This document shows, in pieces, positions 1 through 5,664 of a stretch of DNA of 11,429 nucleotides; the first letter of the stretch is position 1; every line of letters begins with the position of its first letter. The translations under genes and the position numbers were made by a program. This DNA is from Spirochaetaceae bacterium. GTDB lineage: Bacteria > Spirochaetota > Spirochaetia > DSM-27196 > SKKC01. The stretch lies in NCBI GenBank assembly GCA_003554375.1, contig PWGF01000193.1:1-11429 (forward strand), in the 5' to 3' direction. A model generated the notes under the pieces. The model was not told the origin of the DNA and made no database searches. It worked only from the letters and a program-made list of their open reading frames with translations.

Positions 1-2
1 GG

Positions 3-203
3 AGTGCCGCGCGGGACCGGAGGCGTGAGCCGGAGCCCGGAGTAGCGCGGTCCGCGGCCGCGGAGGCGGCCGGGGATGCGCCCGGAAACGGAGTCGGCGA
101 CGGAGCGGCGGCGGCTGAAGACGCGGTGGAAGACCCGCTCGTGTGGGTTGGTTCCCTTGCCCTGCGCCACGGAACGGCCGGCGTTCACCCAACGAGCAGC
201 TGA
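3..203 (+). CDS. Possible C-terminal end of a gene entering from the left edge
   Basis: A reading frame is open from the left edge to a TGA at 201-203. About 40 of its 66 codons begin with G, which is the usual codon signature of real genes in GC-rich DNA. The translation is Ala/Gly/Glu/Asp-rich and ends in PLVWVGSLALRHGTAGVHPTSS-like sequence (residues about 45-66); no family is recognisable. It would run convergently into the FHA gene and overlap its end by 19 bp. The opposite strand is also open here, as often happens in GC-rich DNA, so this could be non-coding. Low confidence. Confidence 0.3.
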   Translation, partial: SAARDRRREPEPGVARSAAAEAAGDAPGNGVGDGAAAAEDAVEDPLVWVGSLALRHGTAGVHPTSS

Positions 204-535
204 AGGTCGGTGCGGCCGATGGTGACGACGTCGCGGGGGCGGAGGCGGACGTAGGTGTTTGGCTGGACCGGCTTTCCGTTGAGGAGGACGCCGTTGGTGC
301 TTGCGAGGTCGGTGATGAAGTAGGCGTCCTTGATCTTCTGGACGGCGGCGTGGCGGCGGGAGGCCATGGTGTCTGCGAGGACGATGTCACACTCCTTGGC
401 CCGGCCGATGACGATGCGGTCGACGATGCGGGTCTTCTGGTCGCCGTAGTGCAGATAAAGTGCCTCGGATTTCCGGAGCTTGCCGAGGCGCTTGCCGAGG
501 TTGCTGTCGCCGTAGATGGTGTCCTTCTCGCTCAT
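185..535 (-). CDS. Small FHA-domain protein
   Basis: A 116-residue cytoplasmic protein made almost entirely of one forkhead-associated domain, a phosphothreonine-binding module. The hallmark residues are all visible: Gly44-Arg45 in VIGRAKECDIVL, Ser59/Arg60/His62 in MASRRHAAV, and Asn81-Gly82 with Asn86-Gly87 in STNGVLLNG. Sequence before about residue 25 is a short polar tail starting MSEKDTIYGD. The ATG at 535 was chosen because the domain and tail begin there; the frame is open further upstream but that extension is Pro/Arg-rich and not protein-like. The Shine-Dalgarno is weak (GAGAGG about 14 nt upstream). It follows the phosphodiesterase gene on the same strand after a 154-bp gap with its own candidate -10 box. 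The family adapts Ser/Thr-kinase signalling; the partner is not evident here. Confidence 0.88.
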   Translation of the reverse strand: MSEKDTIYGDSNLGKRLGKLRKSEALYLHYGDQKTRIVDRIVIGRAKECDIVLADTMASRRHAAVQKIKDAYFITDLASTNGVLLNGKPVQPNTYVRLRPRDVVTIGRTDLQLLVG

Positions 536-566
536 GGCAGTTGCGTGGCCTCTCGTTTCGCTCCGT

Positions 567-575
567 ATTCTAACA
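567..575 (-). promoter_or_regulatory. Candidate extended -10 promoter of the FHA gene
   Basis: On the minus strand TGTTAGAAT gives an extended -10 (TGn plus TAGAAT, 5 of 6 to consensus). Transcription would start near 560, leaving a leader of about 25 nt before the ATG at 535. No clear -35 hexamer is visible, which is tolerated with an extended -10. The rest of the 536-689 gap holds only GC-rich sequence and a short 5-bp hairpin (639-652), not a convincing terminator. Confidence 0.35.
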
Positions 576-689
576 CGAACCGTGGTGGAGGTGAGAGAGG
601 GTCGGGCGCGCTGCTGCGGCGGCACGACTCGGTGGGTGAGCCCGCCGGGGCTTGCCGAGAGAGCGGGCGGCCCGGGCACGGGGCGAGCA

Positions 690-2453
690 CTACCGCTCGA
701 TCAGCGCTTTCCGCATGTAGGCGTGGTCGCCGACGTGCGCCCGGTAGAGCACCGTGCGCGGGCCGGCGGGGGCGTCGCCGGTTGGCGATGCGGCCTCGTC
801 CGTGGCGGCTGCGGCGTCTTCCGAAGCCTCTGCGGCATCGACGTGGCCGAGCGGAGTGCTCTCGTAGCGGCGGATGGAGTGCTGGATGGAGGCCGGATCG
901 GGGCCGCCGCGGAGGATTTCGCTCATTACGCGGCCGTCCATCTCCTCGGGGACGGAGGCACCGGCAAGGTGCAGAAGGGTGGGGGCGATGTCCACGTTAC
1001 CGGTGGGCACGGGGTTCGTGGTGCTGCGCTTGAAGTCCGGCCCGGCGGCGACGGCGGTGACTTGGAGCTCGTAGGGGCTTGCGGTGCCGTGGCCGGCGAT
1101 GCTCGAAGAGACGTGCTGCCGGTTGTAGCCGGGGTAGCCGTGCTCGTTCTCCCGGTGGGACCACGCGGCTGAAGCGAGGATGTCGGGGGCACGCTCGTGG
1201 TTGTAGTGGATAAGGTCCATCGAGAGCGTGCCGGGGACCCGGCCGGTGGGGTCGGCCGGGTCTGAGCTGTCCGCGGCGTCCGGCGCGGCGGGTGGGCGCG
1301 TGAAGACTGCGCCGACGCTCTCGTCGCCGAGGAGGGTGCGGGCGATCGGCTCGATCTCTTCCTCGTCCTCGACATAGATCTGGCGCGCGAAGTTTCCGGA
1401 GCGAGTTATGCCGCCCTCGTGCTCGGCGATGATCTCGTTCACGCGGAAGCCGCCTTCGCGCTGGGAGAAGCCGTGGTCGCTGGTGACGATGATGTTGGTC
1501 TGCTCGAGGAGCTGGCGCGACTCGAGCCCGTCGAGGATTCGCCCGAGCTCGGCGTCCACGTGGCGAAGGGCGAGATCGGTCTCCGGCGCTCCGGGGCCGA
1601 AGCGGTGGGCGGTGTAGTCGGGATCGTTGTACCAAATGACGGCGACGTCCGGGAGATAGTCGTCGAGGCCGACGCCGAGATACGCGTCGGTCGCCCAGCG
1701 GTTCTGCGCGACGTTGGGATAGCCCCAGCGGCCGCTGAAGGGGCGGACGGCTTCGATGGCGGCGGAGCGCTTGTCCTCGGGCATGACGAACCCGCGGGCG
1801 TTCCACACGCCTGCGCCTGCCCCGGTGTGGTTGAGCAGATAGTTGGTGCCGGTGGAAGCTGAGCCGGTCACGAAGTACTGGCGGCCGTACGCCTGGAGTT
1901 GCTCGCCGAGGGTGGGCGAGGTCAAGAGGGGGCCGTGCTCTTGGATCCGTTGGAGCGTACGGGCGCCGCCTGCGCTCATGAAGTCGTCGTCCACCTGGGG
2001 CAGATAGAGATGGTTGTGCACGATCCCGTGCGTGCCGGGGTAGGCGCCCGCGGCGAGTGAGGCGGCGTTGAGCCGGGTGACGGTGGGATAGACGACGTGG
2101 TGGTTCTCGTTGACAACGCCGCGTTCGGCCAACCGGGAGAGGTTGGGCATGAGATCCGGCTCGATATAGTCCGAGCGGAGTCCGTCGAAGACGATGACGA
2201 GGTGGTGGCGAAAGTCGTCGTCGACCTCGATCGGCGTGCCCCGCGCGGGATCGCCGGCGTAGATGACCTCGTCGTCGCGAAGCGCCTGGTCATGGTAGAT
2301 CGGCGGCTCGGTGAGCGTGGCGCAGCCGGCGAGCAGGACGAAGGCCAGGAGGCCGGCGAGGGGGGCGGGACCGGCGAGCGAGGCGGGCCCGGCGAGGGGG
2401 GGCCGCGCGCGCGTGAATGCCCTTCGAACGGAGCACGCGCGGAGCGAGAGCAT
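690..2453 (-). CDS. Type I phosphodiesterase/nucleotide pyrophosphatase family lipoprotein
   Basis: A predicted exported metal-dependent phosphodiesterase or phosphatase of the alkaline phosphatase superfamily (NPP type). Counting from the longest possible start at 2495 (601 residues), the two-metal site is recognisable: Asp104 in VFDGLRSD, nucleophile Thr140 in YPTVTRLNAAS, Asp293/His297 in NDPDYTAHRFGP, Asp340-His341 in VTSDHGFS, and His469 in AGHGTASP. A hydrophobic stretch ends in the lipobox LLAGC with Cys58, so it is probably lipid-anchored and faces outward. The C-terminal 50 residues contain an Ala/Asp/Pro-rich linker before a short basic end. In-frame ATGs lie at 2495, 2483, 2465 and 2453, none with a good Shine-Dalgarno. 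I chose 2453 because a predicted promoter would start transcription near 2495; this gives 587 residues and a long basic n-region. Substrate (nucleotide, sugar phosphate or phospholipid headgroup) cannot be told from sequence. Confidence 0.9.
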   Translation of the reverse strand: MLSLRACSVRRAFTRARPPLAGPASLAGPAPLAGLLAFVLLAGCATLTEPPIYHDQALRDDEVIYAGDPARGTPIEVDDDFRHHLVIVFDGLRSDYIEPDLMPNLSRLAERGVVNENHHVVYPTVTRLNAASLAAGAYPGTHGIVHNHLYLPQVDDDFMSAGGARTLQRIQEHGPLLTSPTLGEQLQAYGRQYFVTGSASTGTNYLLNHTGAGAGVWNARGFVMPEDKRSAAIEAVRPFSGRWGYPNVAQNRWATDAYLGVGLDDYLPDVAVIWYNDPDYTAHRFGPGAPETDLALRHVDAELGRILDGLESRQLLEQTNIIVTSDHGFSQREGGFRVNEIIAEHEGGITRSGNFARQIYVEDEEEIEPIARTLLGDESVGAVFTRPPAAPDAADSSDPADPTGRVPGTLSMDLIHYNHERAPDILASAAWSHRENEHGYPGYNRQHVSSSIAGHGTASPYELQVTAVAAGPDFKRSTTNPVPTGNVDIAPTLLHLAGASVPEEMDGRVMSEILRGGPDPASIQHSIRRYESTPLGHVDAAEASEDAAAATDEAASPTGDAPAGPRTVLYRAHVGDHAYMRKALIER

Positions 2454-2510
2454 GAGCGGAAGCATAGGCCCATGATAGCGCATAAGCGGAAGCATAGGCC
2501 CATGATAAGC
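2451..2510. repeat. 30-bp tandem duplication at the phosphodiesterase start
   Basis: Two adjacent 30-bp units (2451-2480 and 2481-2510) are nearly identical; the core from 2455 to 2477 recurs exactly at 2485-2507. The unit is ten codons long, so it repeats MLPLM in the longest reading of the phosphodiesterase gene and supplies four in-frame ATGs. Each unit also carries TATCAT on the minus strand, so a possible -10 box is duplicated. Confidence 0.9.
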
Positions 2511-2530
2511 GATGTGGGAAGCGGCGTCAG
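2502..2530 (-). promoter_or_regulatory. Candidate sigma70 promoter of the phosphodiesterase gene
   Basis: On the minus strand CTGACG (2530-2525) is followed after 17 nt by TATCAT (2507-2502), matching consensus at 4 and 5 of 6 positions. Transcription would begin near 2495, so a start at 2453 has a leader of about 42 nt, while one at 2495 would be leaderless. The second TATCAT (2477-2472) in the tandem repeat lacks a matching -35. Confidence 0.35.
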
Positions 2531-2572
2531 CCGGTGCCTACGGGGGCGGCGCACCGAATGACGTAGCAGGCG

Positions 2573-2733
2573 GGCGGTGGTATAGTGCAAGGAGGTATGG
2601 CATTGAGTGACCAGCAACCCGGAGCGATCGGTTCGTACGTGAAGCCTCACCTTCCGCAGTGGTTGGCGGAGATAGCGCGGGAGCGCCGCGCTGGTGACGG
2701 TGGTCTCGGCGGTGGTTCAGTTTGTGCGAGGGT
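2573..2733 (+). pseudogene. Internally deleted copy of the small coiled-coil/membrane protein gene
   Basis: This stretch aligns without gaps to the 5' end of the intact gene at 3856-3972: same AGGAGGT ribosome-binding site, same MALSD start and matching first 31 codons at roughly 88 percent by eye. It then jumps to the 3' end of that gene (GGTGACGGTGG to TTCAGTTTGTG). Comparing distances from ATG to stop position (130 versus 312 nt) shows 182 nt missing, which is not a multiple of three, so the tail is out of frame; the original TGA is also changed to CGA. The coiled coil is lost. Translation from here would continue to a TGA at 2807-2809, only 17 nt before mntA, so the remnant might still act as a translated leader for the downstream pair. 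Confidence 0.75.
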
Positions 2734-2826
2734 GCCGGCCGGGGCTTCCCTCCCGCTGTTTCCGTTCCGGTCTTCTTCCGTGCCTTTGGCGGAGGTTGCA
2801 GTATTTTGACCGCGGGTGACGGACCC

Positions 2827-3270
2827 ATGGGGCTTTCGAAACGGTATATCGACACACAAGAGCGCAGATACTCCGTGGATTTCGACGCGCTCCGCCGGGC
2901 GCTGGAAGATGCGGTTCCCGAGGCACTGTTTGCGTACGTGTTGGGATCGGCATCCTCGCAGGGAGTGGTCCCTCCTCACAGCGATCTGGATATCGCGTTC
3001 TTTCTGGCCGGCGAGCGCCGCCCCGAGCTTTCGTTCTATTCCCGGGTTGTCGAGGCGTGTGAGAGCGTTGTGGGGCCGGTTCGGTGTGACCTGGGAGTGC
3101 TGAATCGAGCCGAGCCCGTCTACTGTTTTGAGGCGTTGAAGGGGAAGCTTCTGTTTTGCCGGGACCGTGAAAGCTGGGCGCGCTTCTACTCGCGCGCGTG
3201 CCGGGAGTACGAGCATTGGCTTCTTCACTACGAGAAGCAGCGTCGCTACCGTTTGGAGCGCTTGCGATGA
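2827..3270 (+). CDS. mntA: MntA-like nucleotidyltransferase antitoxin (MNT domain)
   Basis: A 147-residue minimal nucleotidyltransferase of the DNA polymerase beta fold. In type VII systems MntA neutralises the HEPN toxin HepT by transferring AMP to a tyrosine beside the toxin's active site. The catalytic signature is LGSASSQGVVPPHSDLD, with Gly40-Ser41, Asp53 and Asp55, and a probable third acidic residue Asp88 in RCDLGVLN. There are 11 residues between GS and the first Asp rather than the usual 10. The ATG at 2827 was chosen because the family starts close to this point; upstream in-frame sequence is low-complexity. Its ribosome-binding site is weak (GGGTGACGG), fitting translational coupling to the small remnant ORF ending 17 nt upstream. 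It overlaps hepT by four bases (ATGA), as expected for a toxin-antitoxin operon. Confidence 0.85.
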   Translation: MGLSKRYIDTQERRYSVDFDALRRALEDAVPEALFAYVLGSASSQGVVPPHSDLDIAFFLAGERRPELSFYSRVVEACESVVGPVRCDLGVLNRAEPVYCFEALKGKLLFCRDRESWARFYSRACREYEHWLLHYEKQRRYRLERLR

Positions 3271-3680
3271 ATCGGAACGGAGTCATTCAACGAAAGCTGG
3301 CGCTGCTCGACGATCATGTCTGGAAACTGAAGCACCACACTCGCGGGCTGTCGTTTGAAGCGTTCGAAAGCGATTGGCCGGCGCGCCTGATGGCGGAGCG
3401 GGCGGTTCAGGTAGCCGGGGAGATTATGATCGATATCGCCGAGCGGATTATCGCCTTGGAAGGAGCAGGGCCGGTGGCCACCGCGGCCGAGGCGATCGAG
3501 AAGCTCCAAACGCTCGGCGTGATTGCGAGCGTAGAGCCGTATCGGTCGATCGTGCGACTCCGTAACCTCATCGTACACGAATACGAGACAGTCGATCCAA
3601 AACTGCTCTATTCAGTCATTACGACTCGGCTGGATGATGTCCTGCGCTTCCGTGACGAAATCGATCGCGCACTCTCCTGA
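3267..3680 (+). CDS. hepT: HepT-like HEPN ribonuclease toxin
   Basis: A 137-residue helical HEPN-domain protein (DUF86/HepT type), the predicted RNase toxin of the pair. The RX4HXY active-site motif is intact: Arg99, His104 and Tyr106 in RLRNLIVHEYE. In characterised systems the Arg/His pair cuts RNA and the Tyr is the site AMPylated by MntA. All key residues are present, so it should be an active toxin with a matched antitoxin. Its ATG overlaps the mntA stop. The frame is open upstream to 3198, but the four-base overlap and the family's usual length (about 130-145) favour 3267. An A/T-richer stretch follows the stop. Confidence 0.88.
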   Translation: MNRNGVIQRKLALLDDHVWKLKHHTRGLSFEAFESDWPARLMAERAVQVAGEIMIDIAERIIALEGAGPVATAAEAIEKLQTLGVIASVEPYRSIVRLRNLIVHEYETVDPKLLYSVITTRLDDVLRFRDEIDRALS

Positions 3681-3812
3681 TAGCTTTTTCTATCCTTTCT
3701 CCCGGCAGAGTAATCTTCCCGGAAAAACCCAAGGGTTTATGCATTTGGGGCGGTAATTCTAGGTGAGGCCGCCTTTAGTGTCCGGGACGGAGCGACATCC
3801 CGGCTGGAGCGT

Positions 3813-3850
3813 ACCGGGGGCCAGGGCAAACGCACTTGGCCCAGACCGGT
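3813..3850 (+). other. Stem-loop in the gap after hepT
   Basis: ACCGG plus GGGCCA (3813-3823) can pair with TGGCCC (3837-3842) and CCGGT (3846-3850), leaving a 13-nt loop and a 3-nt bulge. No T-run follows, so it is not a standard terminator. The 3681-3855 gap also contains AAACCCAAGGGTTT (3725-3738) and a CCGGGA/TCCCGG pair (3782-3803). I see no gene in it. Confidence 0.3.
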
Positions 3851-3885
3851 TGTGCGGCGGCGGTATAGTGCAAGGAGGTATGGCA

Positions 3886-4194
3886 TTGAGTGACCGGCAA
3901 CTCGAGGAGATCGGTTCGTACGTGAAGTCTCACCTTCCTGAGTGGTTGGCGGAGATGGCGCCGGACCGCCGCCCGCTGACGATTACTGATCCCGCGCCCT
4001 CGGAGCGGATTGTGCGGGTGGAGGAGTCGCTGAGCCGTCAGCGCGAGCTGATGAGCCGGGGGTTCGCAGCGATGGACAAGCGCTTCCAAGAGATGCGGAC
4101 CGACATGGACGTCCGGTTTCGCACGACCAACCGGATGATCGTGGCCTTCTTTGCGCTGGTGACGGTGGATTCGGCGGTAGTTCAGTTTGTGTGA
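3886..4194 (+). CDS. Small protein with coiled coil and C-terminal membrane segment (Bdr-like layout)
   Basis: A 102-residue protein of unknown function. It has an N-terminal conserved-looking block (SDRQLEEIGSYVKSHLPEWL), a short Pro-rich linker, a heptad-rich coiled coil at about 35-80 (ERIVRVEESLSRQRELM, FAAMDKRFQEM), and a final hydrophobic helix (MIVAFFALVTV to VVQFV) that probably anchors it in the inner membrane. The layout recalls spirochaetal Bdr proteins; that is a resemblance, not proof of homology. The strong AGGAGG at 3873-3878 sits 7 nt before TTG 3886 but only 1 nt before ATG 3880, so TTG is the better start by spacing; ATG would add two residues. It is the intact relative of the remnant at 2573-2733, and the two flank mntA-hepT. 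Confidence 0.7.
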   Translation: MSDRQLEEIGSYVKSHLPEWLAEMAPDRRPLTITDPAPSERIVRVEESLSRQRELMSRGFAAMDKRFQEMRTDMDVRFRTTNRMIVAFFALVTVDSAVVQFV

Positions 4195-4244
4195 GGCGGT
4201 GTGGCGGGTGCGTCCATATTGCGCGCATCGTGCTATCGCATTCC

Positions 4245-4264
4245 GGACGATCGAACGATCCTCC
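4245..4264. repeat. Imperfect 20-bp palindrome in the 4195-4377 gap
   Basis: GGACGATCGAACGATCCTCC is self-complementary at 16 of 20 positions. It lies between the convergent ends of the small gene and the RpiR gene. There is no T-run, so a terminator is doubtful. The rest of the gap shows no gene I can support. Confidence 0.3.
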
Positions 4265-4377
4265 GTAGGTGCGGCGAATTTGCTCTGAGTGCCGGATGCT
4301 TGCCTTGGTTGAGTCTCCCGAGCTGTCCGTACTCCTCGGCCACGGTTATCGCTGCGGGGTTTCTCCGGCGGAAGTGG

Positions 4378-5220
4378 TCAGGCACGATCGTTCATAAGCT
4401 GGGATCGGTAGTGGGCGACGGCTAAAGCAAGACAGTCGAGTACGGCGATCTGGTTGAGACGCACGAGTCCGGCTTCGTCGCCGATGCCGGAGATAGGAAG
4501 CGCGGTGAGGAAGTGGATATCGGCGCTTCTGGCGATACGTGATGACGCGTTGCTGGTAATGGCGATAGCCGCAGCGCCCCGAGCCCGCGCAGCTTCCATG
4601 GCCTCCAAGAGATCATCGGCTTCACCGGAGTGCGACAGGACAATGCACAGGTCTTTGCTCCCGAGCCGCTCGGCCTGGAGCTTGTGAAGAACGCGCTCGG
4701 TGTGGACGCTGATGTCCATGCCGAGCAGAAGAAACTTGTGCGTAGCGGTCTGTGCGATGTGGCCCGACTGATTGTTGGCGAAGACCTTGACGCGCCGGGC
4801 TGCAGCCAAACGATGGGTGGCGCTGTCGAACCCCTCCGGAGAGATGTTGTTGATAGTGTCGTCCAGCGTCGTCCGCATCAGGCCGAATAGCTTCTTCCTC
4901 ACTTCGCCCAGGGTGTCGCCGGCAACAAGGCGCTCGTACGAGAGCGGCTGAGTCTGCGAGGTTTCGGCGAATACACCGGAGAACAACGCCTTCTTGAAGG
5001 CGGGGAAGCCGGAGTAGCCCAACCGCCGCGCAAACCGAACGATCGTGGACTCGCTGGTACCGACTTGGGCGGCAAGGTCCGTGATCGAGAAATAGTCGAG
5101 TGTGCGAGCGTTTTCGAGGAGGAAGTCCGCGATCTTCGTCTCGGCGGTGCTCATCCCCTGGTATGCGGTTCTGATCTGCGAGAAGACGTCAGCGGTATTC
5201 TCTTGATTGGTTTCGCCCAT
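4378..5220 (-). CDS. MurR/RpiR-family transcriptional regulator
   Basis: A 280-residue DNA-binding regulator. Residues 10-85 form the HTH_6 domain, with the helix-turn-helix in ITDLAAQVGTSESTIVRFARRLGYSGF. Residues about 128-268 are a SIS (sugar isomerase) domain that binds a phosphosugar, with the Ser-rich loop LSHSGEADDLLEAM (Ser196, Ser198). There is a strong AGGAGG 5 nt before the ATG at 5220. It is divergent from the sugar ABC operon starting at 5665 and is almost certainly its local regulator, responding to a sugar phosphate derived from the imported sugar. Overlapping promoters and a palindrome in the shared region suggest autoregulation. Whether it represses or activates cannot be decided from sequence. 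Confidence 0.93.
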   Translation of the reverse strand: MGETNQENTADVFSQIRTAYQGMSTAETKIADFLLENARTLDYFSITDLAAQVGTSESTIVRFARRLGYSGFPAFKKALFSGVFAETSQTQPLSYERLVAGDTLGEVRKKLFGLMRTTLDDTINNISPEGFDSATHRLAAARRVKVFANNQSGHIAQTATHKFLLLGMDISVHTERVLHKLQAERLGSKDLCIVLSHSGEADDLLEAMEAARARGAAAIAITSNASSRIARSADIHFLTALPISGIGDEAGLVRLNQIAVLDCLALAVAHYRSQLMNDRA

Positions 5221-5240
5221 GGGCTCCTCCTAAGCTATGT

Positions 5241-5261
5241 ATGATAAAAATTTTCTGTCAT
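5241..5261. promoter_or_regulatory. Candidate RpiR operator
   Basis: ATGATAAAAATTTTCTGTCAT is an imperfect palindrome around an A/T core (half-site ATGAYARAAA, 8 of 10 positions symmetric). It begins 20 bp upstream of the regulator's ATG and lies within its predicted leader. A/T-rich palindromes of this sort are typical of RpiR-family sites. TTCTGTCA from its right arm recurs exactly 40 bp away at 5293-5300, inside both predicted promoters, and TTGTCAT appears at 5319-5325. Confidence 0.45.
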
Positions 5262-5272
5262 CGACGGGCAAT

Positions 5273-5301
5273 ACGATAGAATAGGACTTGCATTCTGTCA
5301 A
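5273..5301 (-). promoter_or_regulatory. Candidate sigma70 promoter of the RpiR-family gene
   Basis: On the minus strand a consensus -35 TTGACA (5301-5296) is followed after exactly 17 nt by TATCGT (5278-5273). Transcription would start near 5266, placing the 5241-5261 palindrome in the first part of the transcript, a classic autorepression position. It overlaps the opposing promoter at 5288-5316. Confidence 0.5.
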
Positions 5302-5316
5302 TCCCGGTGCTATAGT
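5288..5316 (+). promoter_or_regulatory. Candidate sigma70 promoter of the sugar transport operon
   Basis: TTGCAT (5288-5293), a 17-nt spacer and TATAGT (5311-5316), with TGC just before the -10 making it an extended -10. Transcription would start near 5323, giving a leader of about 340 nt before the binding-protein gene. Its -35 lies inside the opposing regulator promoter, so the two may exclude one another. Confidence 0.5.
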
Positions 5317-5322
5317 GCTTGT

Positions 5323-5664
5323 CATTGCTGGGCGGACGGCCTTGTCGTGTGCCCTAAGGCAGACGCTCTTCCCCGGCTGAGCGCAGGTTGTACACGTCCG
5401 GAAGCGCGAGCGGAGCCGGCGGCTCGCGGCTCCGGCGGGAGCCAAGCCGGAGGGATGGCGTTTCTTTGCCTGACACCTGAGCCCAAAGGAGGAAGAAGCC
5501 AGGAGATACTTGGTATCGGTACGCCTGAACCATTGGGTGGCTCTGCTGCCTCGCGCACTGAGCAAGCTACGGTCTATCTTGCAACTGCTTACGTAGGCGG
5601 AGCTTGCTTCAGGGGCGGAGCGGCGTTCCACGAGTAACGCAAGGAAAACAAGGGAGATAGATTG
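5323..5664 (+). promoter_or_regulatory. Long untranslated leader of the transport operon
   Basis: About 340 nt between the predicted start and the binding-protein ATG. Positions 5411-5443 hold CGGAGCC, GGCTC, GGCTCCG and GGGAGCC blocks that can pair in mutually exclusive ways (for example 5411-5417 with 5428-5434, loop 10; or 5413-5417 with 5421-5425, loop 3). A Shine-Dalgarno-like AAAGGAGG occurs at 5485-5492, far from the main gene. No known riboswitch class was recognised, and no T-run terminator is visible. A short candidate ORF is listed separately. Confidence 0.35.
5510..5596 (+). CDS. Candidate 28-residue leader peptide
   Basis: A TTG at 5510 sits 4 nt after AGGAG (5501-5505), with AAAGGAGG further upstream, and opens a 28-codon frame ending at TAG 5594-5596. 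The peptide is basic and hydrophobic (MVSVRLNHWVALLPRALSKL and then RSILQLLT). It would lie entirely in the leader of the transport operon. It may be chance; no homolog is known to me. Confidence 0.15.
   Translation: MVSVRLNHWVALLPRALSKLRSILQLLT

Noticed and set aside
1..188. Minus-strand gene starting at GTG 188 with a GTGA overlap to the FHA stop
   Set aside because: The translation is Arg-rich and lacks codon-position bias; the plus-strand frame looks more coding-like.
143..1033. Long plus-strand open frame of 296 codons
   Set aside because: It is antisense to the FHA and phosphodiesterase genes, has an Arg/Gly-rich second half and no family features; GC-rich shadow frame.
1976..2650. 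Minus-strand frame overlapping the phosphodiesterase start
   Set aside because: Ser/Pro/Arg-rich translation in another frame of a gene with clear catalytic motifs.
3679..3694. GATAG/CTATC hairpin after hepT as a terminator
   Set aside because: Only 5 weak base pairs, with the T-run in the loop rather than after the stem.
3864..3869. TATAGT as a -10 box for the small gene (also 2581-2586)
   Set aside because: A start 7 nt downstream would fall inside the AGGAGG site, leaving no usable leader; no -35 match. More likely just part of the conserved 5' block.
5347..5637. 96-codon frame in the transport-operon leader
   Set aside because: No ribosome-binding site, low-complexity Gly/Ala composition and no recognisable domain.
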